Assembly: GCA_020746875.1 (NCBI GenBank)
Contig: JAGTJL010000001.1
Location: 3,658,001-3,722,000 of the forward strand
DNA: 64,000 bases
Origin: Rhexocercosporidium sp. MPI-PUGE-AT-0058
Taxonomy: Eukaryota > Ascomycota > Leotiomycetes > Helotiales
Reading direction: 5' to 3'
Shown in pieces: positions 1 to 14,648 of this stretch. Position numbers and translations under genes: made by a program. Each line of letters starts with the position of its first letter. Within the stretch, counting starts at the first letter, position 1. The notes below the pieces were generated by a model. The model worked only from the letters and a program-made list of their open reading frames with translations, was not told the DNA's origin and made no database searches.

Positions 1-1853
1 ATATTTTAATAATATTTTAATTTATTTTAAAAATAAAAAAGAATATTATGAATATATTAAAGTCGTTATAAAACGATTACGTAAGTATAAGCTCTTCGTT
101 AAACTTAATAAGTATGAGTTTAAAGTAAATTAAATTAAGTTCTTAAAATTTAAAGTCGGATTAACTGATATTTAAATAAACTTAAAGTAGATCCGTTTAA
201 TTTAAAAATAATTAAAGGCGGGATCTTATAAAAATATTTAAGTTTTTTTAAGCTTTACGAATTTTTATTATAAATTTATATTAAGATATTTTAAAATAGC
301 CGTAAGCTTAATAGAAGCTTTTTAAAATATAAAAAATAAAATTAAAAAAAGACCTTTTAAATTTTTTAATATAATTAAAAAAAGCTTTAAAGATTTAAAA
401 GCAGCTTTTATTAATATATTAATTATAAGGTATTTTAATTTTACGAAGCGCATTTAAGTTAAAACTAATACTTTTAAATTTATAATTATTAATACTTTCT
501 TTTAATAAATTAATTTTGAAAAAGTATTTAAGCGATATTAAAAACTCGTTACGTATTAATTTTATAAAATAATTAATATTAAGCGGAATTATATTATTTA
601 TAATAAAGAGCTTTTAATTATTATTAAGTATTTTAAGGAGTAAAGATATTACTTTAAGAATAGTTAATATATTATTAAAATACTTATAAATTATAATAAC
701 CTTAAGTATTTCGAGAGTCGACAAGTACAGTAAGTAATATATTTTACTACTTATGATTTTAAAATTTATTATCGTAAAAATACCGCAAACCCGGTGAATG
801 GACTTAATAAGAGGCTATATTATTAAGAATCTGAAGGCCTTATTAATATTACTTAATTCTTAATATTTTAAAATAAATTAAAAAGAGCTTTTATAAGTGT
901 TTTATAAAGTCGAAGAGCCGATATTAAAACATTTTTAAATAGAGATTATAAAATATTATTAAGAAAATTATTTAATATTATTTAAAATCTTATTAATAAA
1001 AAGCCGGACCTAGTATTAATAAAACCGAAACGAATTACTTAAAAAGAATTCTAAAAGCTAAGTATATAAAACTTAGTTTTGTTTTAAATATTATATTTAA
1101 GATAATAGCTTTATTTATAAATATATTATTATATATAAAAGTAAAAGCTAGCCGCTTATTATAAGAATTAATAATTATAAATATTTTATTTTAATATTAT
1201 AAATAAAAGTAATAATTAAAAATTAAATAATTTTATTTTTATTAATAAAGTTATTATAAGACTTAATTATCTTTACTTAACGTAATAATAAAAATTACAA
1301 AAGCATAATTAATATAATAAGTAAACCTAAATCTTAGCTAAATTAAAAATAAAATTTAAATATATTAAGACTTTTTTAATAAGATTTTAAAGTTGATATT
1401 CTAAATAATTTAATATTAAGAATAAAAATTATAAAACTTTATTATAATAACTCATTAATAAAATACTACGGTATTATAAAGACTTTATAACTCCTTCGCA
1501 AAACTTACCTTTAAAATAAAATAAAAAACAATATTAAAATATATATTAAAAAATATAATATTTATTAAAGAATTAAATTGAAATAATATACGTTATATAA
1601 ATTTTTAATAAGTCTTTCGAGGCCTTCGTGGCCTTAGTCCGAGATTTTAATAAATTTTATTATAAAGTTGCCGCCTTATAAAGACCTATTTAATAGCTTA
1701 AATTTTAATTATATATTAATAATTATTAACCGATATTTGAAGATAGCTTAATACTTAATATATTATAAAACAATTAATACTTCCGAACTTACGGAATTAT
1801 TATTTAAAAGAGTATTTTCTTTTTTTAACGTATTTTAAGGCATTATATTATAT

Positions 1854-1998
<145 letters not shown>

Positions 1999-3390
1999 AT
2001 AAAATTTAAAAATATACTTCCGCGCTTTTTATAAAATATTATAAAAAAATTAAATAAGGAAATTAGTTTTTATTAAGTTTATTTATAATAATTCCTTTTA
2101 TTAAACGCTTTAAACATTTTCATTTTAAGTTTATTACGGCTATAAGCCGATAATATTATAAAACTCTAAAGATAATATTTAAAAAAAAAGAAGTACTAGT
2201 TGCCCGAAATAAAATTAAGTTATTAAATAATTAATAAGCTAAACTTACGAAAGTGTAAGATTATACGTAATAAAATCGAGAAAGCTATTATAATACCTAA
2301 TATTTAAATAAATATTTCTAATTAAAATAATAAATAATACTTAATACTAAAAATATTCTATTAAAAATTAAAAAGCTATCGCTAAAATATATTAACTTAT
2401 TCTAAATTATTAAATACGTAAGTAATACGGTATATACTCTAAAGCTACTAAGCTTATATATAAAGCTCTATTTAACGTTTTATATATCTTTATTAAAAAA
2501 AATATATAATATAAGCTAGTAAGTAATTAAATAATTACTTACTTAGTAAGCTTTTAGAGCTAAGCGAAAAAAATAAGAAATTAAAAGTATTTGTAATTAT
2601 AAATAAAATAAAATAAATAAAATTAAGAAATATTTAATTAAATAAAAAGATTTCCCGAAAAATTATAATACTTAGCTTTTAATATACTTAAATCTTGAGA
2701 ATATTAAGGAAACTCTTAATATATATAATAAAAATTATAAATTAAAAAATTAAATGCTAAATATAAAAAAATATAAAACCTTTACGTAACTTATAAAAAA
2801 GCTAGGAAAATTACGAAAAGTCGAGAAATTAAGAAAGTATCGCTAATTATAAATAAAAATATTTTTTCCTTATATTTTCTTATAAAAGTTTTAAGAGTTT
2901 TATTAAAGCTTTAAAAGTAATATTAATATAAGTATAAAATATATAATATTATATTAAAAAAGAATAAGCTTATAAAATATATTTTAATTATAAAGAAATA
3001 ACGTAATTTTATTATAAATACTTAAAATATAAAATATTTATTTTATAATTAAATTATTTAAACTTTTTAAACTTTTTAACGTTAAACTTAAACTTATATT
3101 ATAATATTTATTAAACGCTAAAAAACTATAAAATATCTTTTAAAATAATTTTAATAATCTTATTTAATATAATACCGCCTTAATATAATATTAATATATA
3201 TTAATAGCGAAATAAGCACGGAATACTTATAATAATTATTATAACTTCGCGGTATAACCGAATCTCTATTATTAATTCTTTTATTAAACCGTACGTAATC
3301 TAGTCGGCCTCGAAAGCGAAAGTAATAATATAAGCGTTTTTAAACTTTAATATATTAATAATATTCCGAAAGAAAAAGATATAATTTATA

Positions 3391-3932
3391 AAGGCCACAG
3401 TTAAAGCTACTTATGGAAATAATTAAACCCACTTAAAATCAAATATATAAGTATAAATTATAAAAAAAGTAATTAATAAAATGGTTTTATTTTATATTAT
3501 TATATACTTTTAATATTAAAAGTTTCTAAAAATAAGCATAAATAAGTAATTTATATTATAATAAAGATCTTAACTTTTTTATTTTTTTTATTTTTAGTTT
3601 TAATTTAAATAAGCTATTTATTAATAGAGCTTTATTAATAAAAGTTTTAATATATATTATAATAATATAAAACTCTTATTAATACCTAAAATATAAGTGC
3701 TATTTTTAAAATATAAACTAGCTTTAATAGGTTAAAAATAACTAATATTTAATATAACTTTTATTATATATTAAATTACTAAGATTTTATTAACGTGAAA
3801 TCTATATTTATATTATTTAGTCATATTTATTTTAAAAAATAAAATAAATATTAAGTTTTATTTATTTTATTACTTAAAGAGAAATTCTAAGTGGGTTTAG
3901 CTATTTCCATAAGTGGCTTTAGCTATAGCCTT
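3391..3932. mobile_element. MITE-like insertion in Gypsy copy A (TA-type)
   Basis: About 542 bp present in copy A but missing from the same point in copy C (near 21228). The ends are inverted repeats of about 45 bp: the left arm starts AAGGCCACAGTTAAAG and the reverse complement of the right arm starts AAGGCTATAGCTAAAG; both continue through a shared CTTATGGAAAT. The flanks read TATA on both sides, while copy C has a single TATA. No transposase frame inside. The TA-containing duplication suggests a Tc1/mariner-type non-autonomous element; this class call is inference. Confidence 0.8.
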
Positions 3933-4776
3933 TATAAAAAGAGTATTAATAAAAAGAAAAATTTAATTAAAACTTTTTATTAAGCTTAAGAAATATACGC
4001 AATGAAAAATCAATTATGCGGTGCCTCTCGAGCCAAACAGCGAATCTTTAAGCTCCCATAGGAATTATAAAGTTATAATTCTTAAAAGCGACGCCGATAT
4101 TATATTAATTATTTTTACGTAGTTAATTTTCGAAATCGAGAGTAAAGTTTTTTATAATACGAATATCTTTATAAAAGATATAAGAGAATTATTTATTTTA
4201 CGATTAATATATATTTAATTTTAATACGCTTAATATTATATTATTAATAAACTTTATAAATATAAGTATATATAATAATATAAATAACTTTTTATTTAAA
4301 ATAATAGTCGTAATTCTTTTTGCCTTTCTTATTAATATAGCGGAAGAAGGAATCGACTAATATAACTTTAAAGTATTAACTATAGGAACTTTTACGAGGC
4401 TAATTCGTAAAGTTATTAAATGCGATAGCTTTAAGACATTAAATAAAATATATAATAATAATATTAATAATCAATTAAAATAAAGAAAATAAAAAGAAAT
4501 AAAAAGATAGTAATATATAAGTATAAATATTATATATAAATAAGTTAAAAAGGAAAGGTTATTATTAACGCGACGAGAAAGCTATTTATATATATGTCTT
4601 AATAAAATAATAGGGTTATAATTATTACGTAATTATATTATTATATTTACATTATTTATATTTTATTTATTTAATAAATAAACGTAAATACGCTATTAAT
4701 GCGTAATTTATTTATTACTTCGCCGACCGAAGATAATTCTTTAATAATAACGATAATTATAATACTTAAATATAAA

Positions 4777-5297
4777 TAAGCCATAACTAAATCGCCATAC
4801 GTAAATAGCTAAATAGCCATACGCTAATTAAGCGAGCCAAAAATAAAAAGTGTATTTATTACTATTAAAATTAATATATATAATTATATATAAAGCATAT
4901 CTGGCCTTCTTATATTAATTCCCATTATTTAAAAGAATAACTATTAACTCTCGCATACGCCTAATAGGCAGTAAAACCAATAGTAACGTCGCTATAACTT
5001 ATTATAAGTAGCGTAAGGCCATAAGGTTTAAAAATAAAAGCTATAATAATAATAAGAGTTATAATAATAATAACACATTAAAATATTATTCCTTTTACTT
5101 ATTTAAATAACTTTAATTTTTTAATTTTCAAAAGTAATTATATAATTATAAATATTTATAATTTACATTAATAACTCTTATTATATAGTATAAATTAATA
5201 TAATATAATAAGGTTAATAAATAACACTCGCCAAGTTAATAAAATTTTAGCGTATAGCCATTTAGCTATTTACGTATGGCGATTTAATTATAGCTTA
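4777..5297. mobile_element. MITE-like insertion in Gypsy copy A with 9-10 bp target duplication (MULE-type)
   Basis: About 521 bp absent from copy C. Terminal inverted repeats of about 45 bp (left TAAGCCATAACTAAATCGCC; reverse complement of the right end TAAGCTATAATTAAATCGCC). The flanking 10-mers TAAATATAAA (4767-4776) and TAAATATAAG (5298-5307) differ by one G/A, and copy C has a single corresponding site. A 9-10 bp duplication points to the Mutator superfamily; no transposase is encoded, so it would be non-autonomous. Confidence 0.78.
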
Positions 5298-5484
5298 TAA
5301 ATATAAGAACTCTTATATATATACGTAAGGATTTTATAATTAAAGTAAATATCTTTTGTTATTTTATAAAGATATTCTTATTCGCTAAGCCAGAATACTA
5401 ATATATTATGCGGAACGGCTTATAAAGTAATCGGACGACGTTCGACGAATTAATTATAATATAATATTATATATTTAACGTAAT

Positions 5485-5742
5485 TATAACGATATTAATT
5501 AAGAGAGTAATATAAAAAATATATAATAATATTTTAATTAAGGCTATCAAGAGTTAATAAGTCTAATACAAAGGAAATAAGAAAAGAAAAAAGAAAAAAA
5601 GAAGTAGAAAGAATATAAGTTTATATATATAAACTCCTTTAAAACCCCTTCAATACTAGTCTAACTCGGCATAACTTAATTATCTTTAAACCCTTAAATT
5701 CCCTAACTCGTTAAAAAGCTCTTAAATACACTTATTATTATA
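5485..5742 (-). repeat. LTR of element B (left)
   Basis: 258 bp, collinear with 12882-13140. It starts TATAACGATATT and ends TATTATTATA; the other copy ends TATTGTCATA. The expected TG...CA ends seem to have been changed to TA...TA by G-to-A and C-to-T mutation. For this minus-strand element it is the 3' LTR. Confidence 0.88.
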
Positions 5743-6284
5743 TTATTCTTTTCTTAAAAAAGAGATTATCCTTAATCTTTAATTAGTCGTAATTTAGTGT
5801 TATTACAGTGCTAAGAGCTCTTATCTAAGATTAAGCAAGGTTACGCGAGCGTAAGCGAGGTCCTATATAATAGTAAATAATATATTATAAGAAGACGAGC
5901 TTTTATTTATTTAATTAATAAAATAAGCGTCCGAATCTAGTTTATTATTTATTATATTATGCTATCTTAGCGCTATCGATTTATTTACTTATATTAGCGT
6001 ATATATATATTAAACTTTTTAAGGAGTTAATTCTTTTTCTTTTAATAATACACTCTTCTTTATAAATTACTTTAAATTATTAATTTATATTATATAATTA
6101 CTAATATATATAATTAATTAATTAAAATAAATAAATAATAATAAATAAATAAAATCCCGTGACTTTTATAATAAAATCCGAATTCTAATTATAATAATGC
6201 CTTTTTTAACCTTATTAAAAGCTTTAGCAGCGGCTTACCGTAACTGCTGCGTATACTACGTGCGCCGGATGACGAAGGAGTTGG

Positions 6285-6313
6285 GCCACTCTTATTACTT
6301 CGACAAGAGTGGC
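6285..6313. repeat. Perfect 9-bp hairpin inside element B
   Basis: GCCACTCTT at 6285-6293 and AAGAGTGGC at 6305-6313 with an 11-nt loop, in an unusually GC-rich pocket (about 6230-6330) of an otherwise AT-rich element. It lies about 540 bp inside the 3' LTR of the minus-strand element. Confidence 0.7.
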
Positions 6314-9300
6314 TCGAAGAAATGTGCTTATTATATAATTTAAAAAGGATTTTATCGCCTTATAAATTAAGGTCCAGAAAACTTCTAAAACGAGTCTAAT
6401 ATTAATACTTTTAACTTTTTAACTTCCGTAATTTATAAGCTTAAAGTACGACGCGTTATTAATAACTGCCGATAATACGGAAGTTTAAATTACCGCCTTA
6501 TTAATTAATAAAGTATTACTTATAACGACCGCGGAAGCGCTTAAGATTATAAAAGAGCTAGGGTTTACAATATTAAAAAAGACTTAAGCTCTTTACTATA
6601 TTATATTTAAGTAATTAAATAACGTTATTATAAGTCGTTCAGTTTATTATAAATAATATTAATATTTAATATTTAAAGGCCTTACTAAAGTTCTCGTAAA
6701 TCCTCGCTATTTTAATAATTAAAATAGCTCGCTATAATAATAATACTAATAATAAAAAAGGAAAAGAAAATAAAAATAAAAATATAAATGTAACTCGTCG
6801 CTACATACGTTATAATAGTATTAAACGTAAAGTAGTTATTATTATTATTAAAAAAAGGAAATTTTTTTTTTTTGCCTTTTTTATAAAAGGTTAAACAGTA
6901 AGTTAATCGAGCTTTTATTGAGAAAGGAAGAAAATCCTTTTAATAAAAATTAAAAAGCCTTATTTCGGATTAGTTTTAATAGTCTTTTATAACTATTACT
7001 TTTTTTAAACTCTTATATAAAAGTAATTATTTATAATAAAATCAATAGCTAAGTCTTTATTAAAGTGCGGTCGTAAGGTCTTATTAATGCTTTAAATTAA
7101 AAAGTAAATAGCTATTAATTAACGTCGTCGTTTTACTGTCTTGAAAGGAAGTTATAATCTATTGTCTTTTAAGTAATTATAATCGTTTTTCCTTAATTCC
7201 TAAGCCTTAAGCTATTCGAACAGGTTTCGAGGTAGTCCCGGTCTATTAAAATGCGCCGTATAAAAATCTCTTAATTTATAAGGTAATCTTATTAAATCGA
7301 AGGCATTATATTACTATAGATCGGGGTTATAGCTTAATTATTTTACTTAATATTTAAATACATTATAATATAATTTAATATTAAGGATTTCCTCGATTTC
7401 CCATCTTTCCTAATCCTTAATAACTTTTAAAAGAGGTTTCGACGTCTCTTAATTTAATAAAAGGTCTTTTAGGTCTTTAAAAAGGAGTTTTAATATAAAT
7501 ACGTCGTATATTTAAGAGCTTATAAGTAATTTTAACTTATAAAAGTAGCTTACTTTTTTTAAAATCTTAAAGAGGCCTTTTTATTAATTTATAAACTTAT
7601 AATTAAGACGGTAGCTCTTAAGGTTCTTAATTAATAAAAAGACCTTTTCTCCGACTTTTTAATTAATAAGCTTCCGTTTTTAATTTATTACGCAAGTTAT
7701 ATAGTCTTAAGCGGCTTATATATTTCCTTTAATAATTTTTTACGCTTATTTTATATATTAAACTAGCTTTTTTACGTTAATATAATTAAGCTTTTTTAAT
7801 AAAGTAATAACTTTAAGCGTCTTCTAATCTTAACTATTATATGATTTTATACCGAATTTAAGCTAATATAAAATTATATTAATAAATTCGTAAGGCAGAG
7901 ATATTTAAGCTTTATCGATTAAAAGTATTAACTTACTTTAATTATCCTAATAATAAGTGACAAATAATCTAAGCCTTTAATCGATATAGCGATTTATAAT
8001 CTTTATTTATTTATTTGTCTCCTTATAATAAATTATAAAAAGCTTAATTTTAATGCTAATAATATAATAAAATTCTTTTTAAAAAGAGAAAATAAACTAA
8101 GCGCCGCGATTAAATATAATTATTTTTAAAGTATATTTAAATTAATAAATCTATTAAATAAACAATTAAATAATATTACGAGCGTTAATATCTTAATAAT
8201 AAAGAATTATAATAAAATCCTTTTTAAAGCAATTAATAAATATTAAGATTCGGTTAAAATCGTATTTATCTTTTAAAAAATCCTTATAATCTATATATAA
8301 ATATTATATAAAGTATATAAAAATAAATAAAAGGTATAAAAACCTTTATTACTTAATTTATTTAAAATAAAAGTATTAATAAGCTCTACAATTTCTTATA
8401 TACCGAATATAATCCAAACTTATTCCGAACTAATAGTACTTAAAAGTAAAAAGCTAATAAGTCTTCTTTTTACTTAAATGCGCTATAAACGGCTAGTTAT
8501 AAGCCTCTCGAGTTAGTTTAATATATAATAAGGTATTCCTTTATATATATAAACGGCCTTTAAAATATAAAAGTCCGTTCGTTATCATATAATCTTTAAA
8601 TAAAGACTTCCGTTTCTTTATAAAAGACTCGCAGTTATTTTAATAAAGCTTTTTAATAAAATCAAATAAAATTCTAAATAACTTTAGAATCGAATCGTTA
8701 ACGACGTCTTCCGTTTCTAAAAAGAAAAAATAAAATAAAATAACGTTAATTATAAACTTATCTATTAACTCCGTATTAATTCTAAGGTTAAGGCGATTAA
8801 GCGCAAATAAGACTTTAAATCGACTTTTTAATTTCACTTTTTTTAAACTTTTAAATCTTACTCTTTCCAGTTAAAAATATTAGCTTTCTAATTTTATTTA
8901 CTTAACGTATATATAATTTAAAAATTAAAATTAAATAAGAATTCCATCTATTAAGCTTACTTATTTATAAAGACTTTTGTCGTTATAAAATACTTTAAGG
9001 ATCGGTAATCCAAATATATTCCGAGTCTAATTTAAATAAATATAAGTTTAAGACGCTATTTATAAAATAATCTTATAATTATATAAAGTTTTTTGTCGTG
9101 AATTTCCTAATTAAGCTTATAATTATTTAAGACGTAAAAATAAAATCTTAAGAGGTATTATAATTTATTAACGTATTATTAAGAAATTACGCTTATAATT
9201 ACTTTATTAAAAGCGTCGGTTTTTAGTCGCGTTAATAAGTCGAAGTTAAAATAATAAATCTTTTATACAATTAATAATTAATTTTATAACTTTTTAAAAG

Positions 9301-12300
9301 TCTTTTTATATTTTCCGTTTAATTCTAAGGAATCATAAATCAAACAAGTGTAAAAAAAGGCTTTATAATAAGTCTAAAATTACAAATAAATTATTAATAA
9401 AAACTATAAAAACTTAAAAAAGATTTCGTTATTATAATAATCTTTAAGTATTTTTAATTCCGTAACGGCTTTACTTTCTTTAAATCGACTTTAATTCTTT
9501 CTATAATTATAATATAACTCAAGTATTTAATACGAGTAACGTAAAATTTACATTTCTTAATATCGACTTATAAGCTAGCTTTTATAAGTCGTTTTAAAAT
9601 TATTTTAACGTATTCTTTATACTCTTTTATTAATTCTAAATAAATTAAGATATCGTTAAGATATATTATATAGAAGTCGTTTAAATAATCCAGTAATACG
9701 TCGTTTATATAGCGTTAATACGTGCTTAATCTATTATAAAGTCTAAAAGGTAATACTTTATATTTATAAGTTTTATATTTAATATAAAAAGTCGTATATT
9801 CTTCCGACTTAGAATTTATTTAAATATAATTAAATGCGGCTTAAATATCGAGTCTAATAAATACTTTAACTTTCGATACGCAAAAGAAGAGCTCGTCGAT
9901 TCTCGGTATAAAGTATAAGTCCTTTTACGTTAACATATTTAAACGACAATAATTAATATAAAAACGCAACTCTTTATTACTCTTCTTTATAAAAAGAATA
10001 AAAGAAGCAAAGGGACTTTAATTCGTCTCGATAAACCCTTTATTAAAGTTTTTTAAAAGGTATTCTTTTAATACTTTTAATTCTTTTATTAATTAATAAT
10101 ATAAAAGAAAATAAAAATTATATAATAAAGCCTTTAATTAAATCTTATAATCGTAATATTAATAAAATAGCAAAACGTTTAATTTCGTCTTAAAAAATGC
10201 ATTTTTAAGAAATTAATATTACTTTAAAAGCTTTTCGGCCACAATTTAAAAAGTATTTAAATTCTCTTTTTTATATCTTTTTTATAAGACTTAGTCTATT
10301 TTATAAATATTAATTATAAAGAACTTAATATTCTTACTTTTTATATTAAAATAAAATACATTTACATTAATCTTATAAATAAAAAAAGGAGTTCTTTATA
10401 AAGTTATAATAAGTTTTAGGCGACGGCGTAATCGTAAACAAAGCTTTTTTACTTTTAGTTTTTCGACCGACTTTAATAATAAAAGTTCCAGAGCTGGTTT
10501 TAACTCTTATTCTTTAAAAGGATTCTTTAATAACATTAATACTTATATATAATTAATAACAAATTAATAATATCGTCGTCTTTAATTAATTTAATTTATA
10601 ATTAAATTACGTCGATTAATATTTAATTAATAATAATTAATAATTCTTATTTTAACTTTAATAAAAAGCGATATAATTAACTCTTTCGTTTAATAAGGAG
10701 TTCATAAGTATATAAAGGGCTATATAAGACGGTTATTAATTAAATTAAGTTTAACGCAAAAGCGTTTTATTTATTTAACGCTAATTATTATATTTTAATT
10801 TCTTAAGTTAAATATAATAAAAAGGCAATTATATATACGTTTATTATTTATTATTAAATAAAAACGTATATAATAAAAAGCGTGACTTTGTACAGAATTC
10901 TGAAAATTATAAATTAAAATAATATAAAAGAAAGGTAAAATCTTTACTTTTAAGGCTTCCAAAAGGCGCACGAAAAGGGTCTAATTCACGAAAAAATAAC
11001 CGTTTATTTTAATATTTATTAAAGTAAAAAATATAACGCTATATTTATTTATATTAATAATATAAAAGATTAAGAATTACTTTCTTTTTATAAAAGAGTT
11101 TAAATTAAGCTTTAATAAATTATATTTACGTAAACTTAAGAAGGAGTCTTTCCTTAAGCCTCCTCGTTTTCTTTTATTTATCCTTTTAATAACTCTTCTT
11201 ACTTTTCTTTTAATTTTACGCTTTTTTCCTTAATTCCCTTATTTATAAGCTAAACCTTAAGAGTCTTAAGGCAATCGCTCTTATAATAATTAAATTTACC
11301 GTAATTATAATATTTAACTAAATTATTACTTATAAAAGTCTAAGGCCTTAAATATATAAAGCTTTAACATAATAAAAAAGGAATAAACTATTATTAAAAA
11401 GTAAAAAAGCGTTAAAATAAAGCAAAAGAAGATTAATAAGCAAAAGTAATTCTTTAAGTAAACGTTTAAGCGAAAAAAGTAATTTAATTTAAATTAAACG
11501 GCTTTTAAGTTATATTTAAAATATAAATTAAAATAAAATTTAAGTTAAATATATAATTCCGACAATTCTTTAAGTTTAATAAGACAAAGTAAAAAACTAT
11601 TTTATTATAATTATTCTCTTAAATTAATTTAATAATAAAAGTCTCGTTTTATAGCTTTAAAAAAAGCTTTTATTATATATAAAAGAATTATTCCGACTTA
11701 ACGACGCTACTTTAAATAATAACGCTTTAAAATCTTACTTTAAACTTAATAAAAGTCTTCTTAAAATAAAAGTTTATATATAAATTATAAAAAGCAGACT
11801 AAAACTCGTTCGCTTTATAGCCGATTAAGAAATAAAATTCTAAAAATATAATTATTTTTTTAATAGTTTTAAAAAAATAAGTTTTCGAAAGATATTAAGG
11901 TTTTAAATAAGATTATGTCGTTTCAGTAATTAATCCTTAAACAAAAGTACGACGAGCTCTTTTTATTAAGTAAAGATTAACGTTAATTTTTAAGCGGTTT
12001 TAAATTAAAGTACGCTATTATTTAAACGAAAAGTTTAAGCCATTATTTAATAAAGTAATCTTTTCCGTTAATTAAATTTTAAAAGACCGAAACAAGCCTA
12101 AATAAACTTTAAAAGTAAAAGAGGTATAATTTCTTAACGAACTTTTATTAAATTCTATTAATCGGAGTAAAAAAAGAATAAAAGTTCGTAAGCGACTTTA
12201 AAATAATTTAAAAAGCTCAAAAGGAATAAAGTCTTTTTTAAAATCGTCGTCAAGTCGTATTAAATTAAGCCGAGGGGTAGTAAGGGCTACGAGCATAGCT

Positions 12301-12881
12301 TTAATTTTAATAAAGCTAAATTAAAGTTCTCTTTACTTATTTGCTTAGTCCTTAATTCAATTATTAATAGCTTAAAAAAGTCCTTTTAAAACGTTAAAGT
12401 TATTATAATTTATATTATCTTAAACTTTACTTTTATTCTTTTAAGTAATAACGCTAGTTTTAAGGGGCGAGACAACAAGTGTTTTTAAATTAAGAGGCGC
12501 TTTTAAGGAGGTCGTAATAACTAAAGGACTTAATTTAATAAGTTTTCTAGTAATTAATTAAAATATAATAAGTTTTAATAAAAATAAATATTTAACTCGA
12601 GGCAAATTTAAAGGAAGGTTTATACTTAAATAATAAGATTTTAAATATAATAAAAACACTTCCTTAAAATATATTTATAGCGGCTTTTATGCGAAGGAAG
12701 TTATTTAAAGCGTAGTTAATAAAGACTACTTTAAGCGTTATTAATTACAAAGTATTAAATTAAACTTTAATTTTTAATTATTAAGAAATCTTTAAAATCT
12801 TAACTCTTTAAAATATTAATAATTAAATTTTTAATAAAATATTATAAAGCCGTCTCCGGCGAAAGTAATCTTCTTATTTAA

Positions 12882-13140
12882 TATAACGACATTAATTAAA
12901 AGAGTAATATAAAAGATATATAATAATACTTTAGCTAAGGCTATCGAGAGTTAATAAGTTTAATATAAAGGAAATAAAAAAATAAAAAAAATAAAGAAAA
13001 AGTAAAAGGAATATAAGTTCATATATATAAGCTCTTTTAAAACCCTTCCGGTACTAGTCCGACTCGGTATAACTTAATTACTTTTAAACCCTTAAATTCC
13101 CTAACTCGCTAAGAAGCTCCTAAGTACACTTATTGTCATA
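12882..13140 (-). repeat. LTR of element B (right)
   Basis: 259 bp, the partner of 5485-5742, followed by the target duplication copy ATAAT (13141-13145). It is the 5' LTR of the minus-strand element. Confidence 0.88.
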
Positions 13141-13315
13141 ATAATAATTTAAATAACCGTATTAATTTAATTAATTAAACTTATCGACCGGGATACGGCT
13201 GTCCGATTTACCGCGGCTTAATCCTCGCCTTAAGCGACGCAAAGGCGTATTAATATATTATTAATTAAAGTATTAATATTACGAACGCTATTATTAAGAA
13301 AAGGAATAATTATTA
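13141..13315 (+). mobile_element. Gypsy copy A resumed: internal sequence before its 3' LTR
   Basis: Continues copy A after the nested element B. Collinear with 22265-22439 of copy C. It contains a GC-richer block around CGGCTGTCCGATTTACCGCG that is preserved in both copies. Confidence 0.85.
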
Positions 13316-13566
13316 TATATATATTTATTTATTTTATTTATATAAAATCGGGCCTGTAATATAAAAAAGCCGAGGCTTTTATAATATTAATAAAATTAGT
13401 CTTATTTATATATTTAATTACGCCGGCGTTTTATTTATTTTTATAAATAATCTTTTTTATATATACGCTTCTTTTTTAAACTTCTTTAAAAGCTAAAGAT
13501 TAATTCTTTAAATATATTTTCCTTAAACTTTTATAAAGCTTTACTTACCGTAAACTCCATTTAATA
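13316..13566 (+). repeat. 3' LTR of Gypsy copy A (251 bp)
   Basis: Matches 14398-14648, 22440-22690 and the split LTR of copy D. All four give the same length of 251 bp. The least mutated start (copy D) reads TGTACATGCC and the least mutated end (22690) reads TTTGACA, giving canonical TG...CA termini. Confidence 0.9.
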
Positions 13567-14397
13567 CTTATACATTTATTATTATTATTATTATTTTCAT
13601 TCTTTAATTTATATTTAATAAAAGCGTTATACGCTTTATTTTTATTTTTAAGTAATTTTATTTTTAAATATTTATTATTAAAGTCTAAGAAAGTTATAAT
13701 ATATTTATATTTATTATATATTATAAGGTTAATAAGATTATAAAATTATTAATTACTTTTTTTAATAAATCAAAGGTTTTATTATTAAATTCTTTATTTA
13801 TTTTATTTATAAATTTACTTTTAAAGTAACTTTTACAGTTTAATATTTATATATTAATTATATTATTTAATATTATATTATTATAACTCGTTGTATTTTT
13901 TATTATTTTATTTAAGTAATTTAAGCTTATATAACTTAACATAATATATAAGTTCATTTTATTAATACTTTTATTTTCTTTTGTATTTTCAATAGTAGCT
14001 AAGACTTAAATATTTTCATTTTTATTATTTTTATAAAATATAACATTAAAAATATGTAATCTTTTTATTTTTATTCTTTATATTATTATTTTATTATTTT
14101 TGTTTTTAATATAAATAAAAGTATTATTAAAAATATTATAATATTATTTATTTAATTAACATTGACTTATTAAGTTTATTTTTAATTCTAGTATATAAAG
14201 ATAATTTTTAAATATATATATTTAATTTTATAAAGATATTTTTATATCTTTTAATTATTATTTATTTTACTTTTCTTTAATTAATTAACTTATTATATAA
14301 TTTAAAATCATTAAAATATAATAAATTACAATATATATATATAATTACAACAGTATTAAGTGTAAAGGTTTTTATTTAATTATTTTAATTATTATTA
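13567..14397. other. AT-rich spacer without recognisable genes
   Basis: About 830 bp of very AT-rich DNA between the LTR of copy A and the 5' LTR of copy C. I see no coding frame, LTR or inverted repeat in it. It may be an older relic. Confidence 0.6.
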
Positions 14398-14648
14398 TAT
14401 ATATACTTATCCATTTTATTTATACGGAATCGGGCCCGTAATATAAAGGGGCCGAGGCTTTTACGGTATTAATAAAATTAATCTTACTTATATATTTAAT
14501 TACGCCGGCGTTTTATTTTCCCTTATAAATAACTTTTTTTATATATACGCTTTTCTTTTAGATTTTTTTGAAGATTAAAAATTAATTTTTTAAATATATT
14601 TTCCTTAAACCTTTATAAAGCTTTATTTATTATAAATTTTATTTAATA
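14398..14648 (+). repeat. 5' LTR of element C
   Basis: 251 bp. Begins TATATATACTTATCC, the RIP version of TGTACATGCCTATCC seen at 44399. Ends TTTAATA, followed by a primer-binding region shared with copy D at 48146. Confidence 0.9.

Larger units (their letters stand above)
5485..13140 (-). mobile_element. Full-length Gypsy LTR retrotransposon B, nested in copy A
   Basis: 7656-bp element with two matching ends (5485-5742 and 12882-13140). It interrupts copy A: GTAAT at 5480-5484 and ATAAT at 13141-13145 are the target duplication (one G-to-A change), and the joined flanks match the unbroken sequence of copy C at 22260-22275. Coding potential is on the minus strand: the RT motif reads IIYLNDILIY on the complement of about 9642-9675, with the first catalytic Asp changed to Asn. 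Heavy RIP with stops throughout. It inserted after copy A and was mutated later. Confidence 0.9.

Noticed and set aside
8640..8837. 65-codon minus-strand ORF in element B
   Set aside because: AT-rich chance frame inside RIP-mutated retrotransposon sequence; Lys/Leu/Ile/Phe-rich with no motif.
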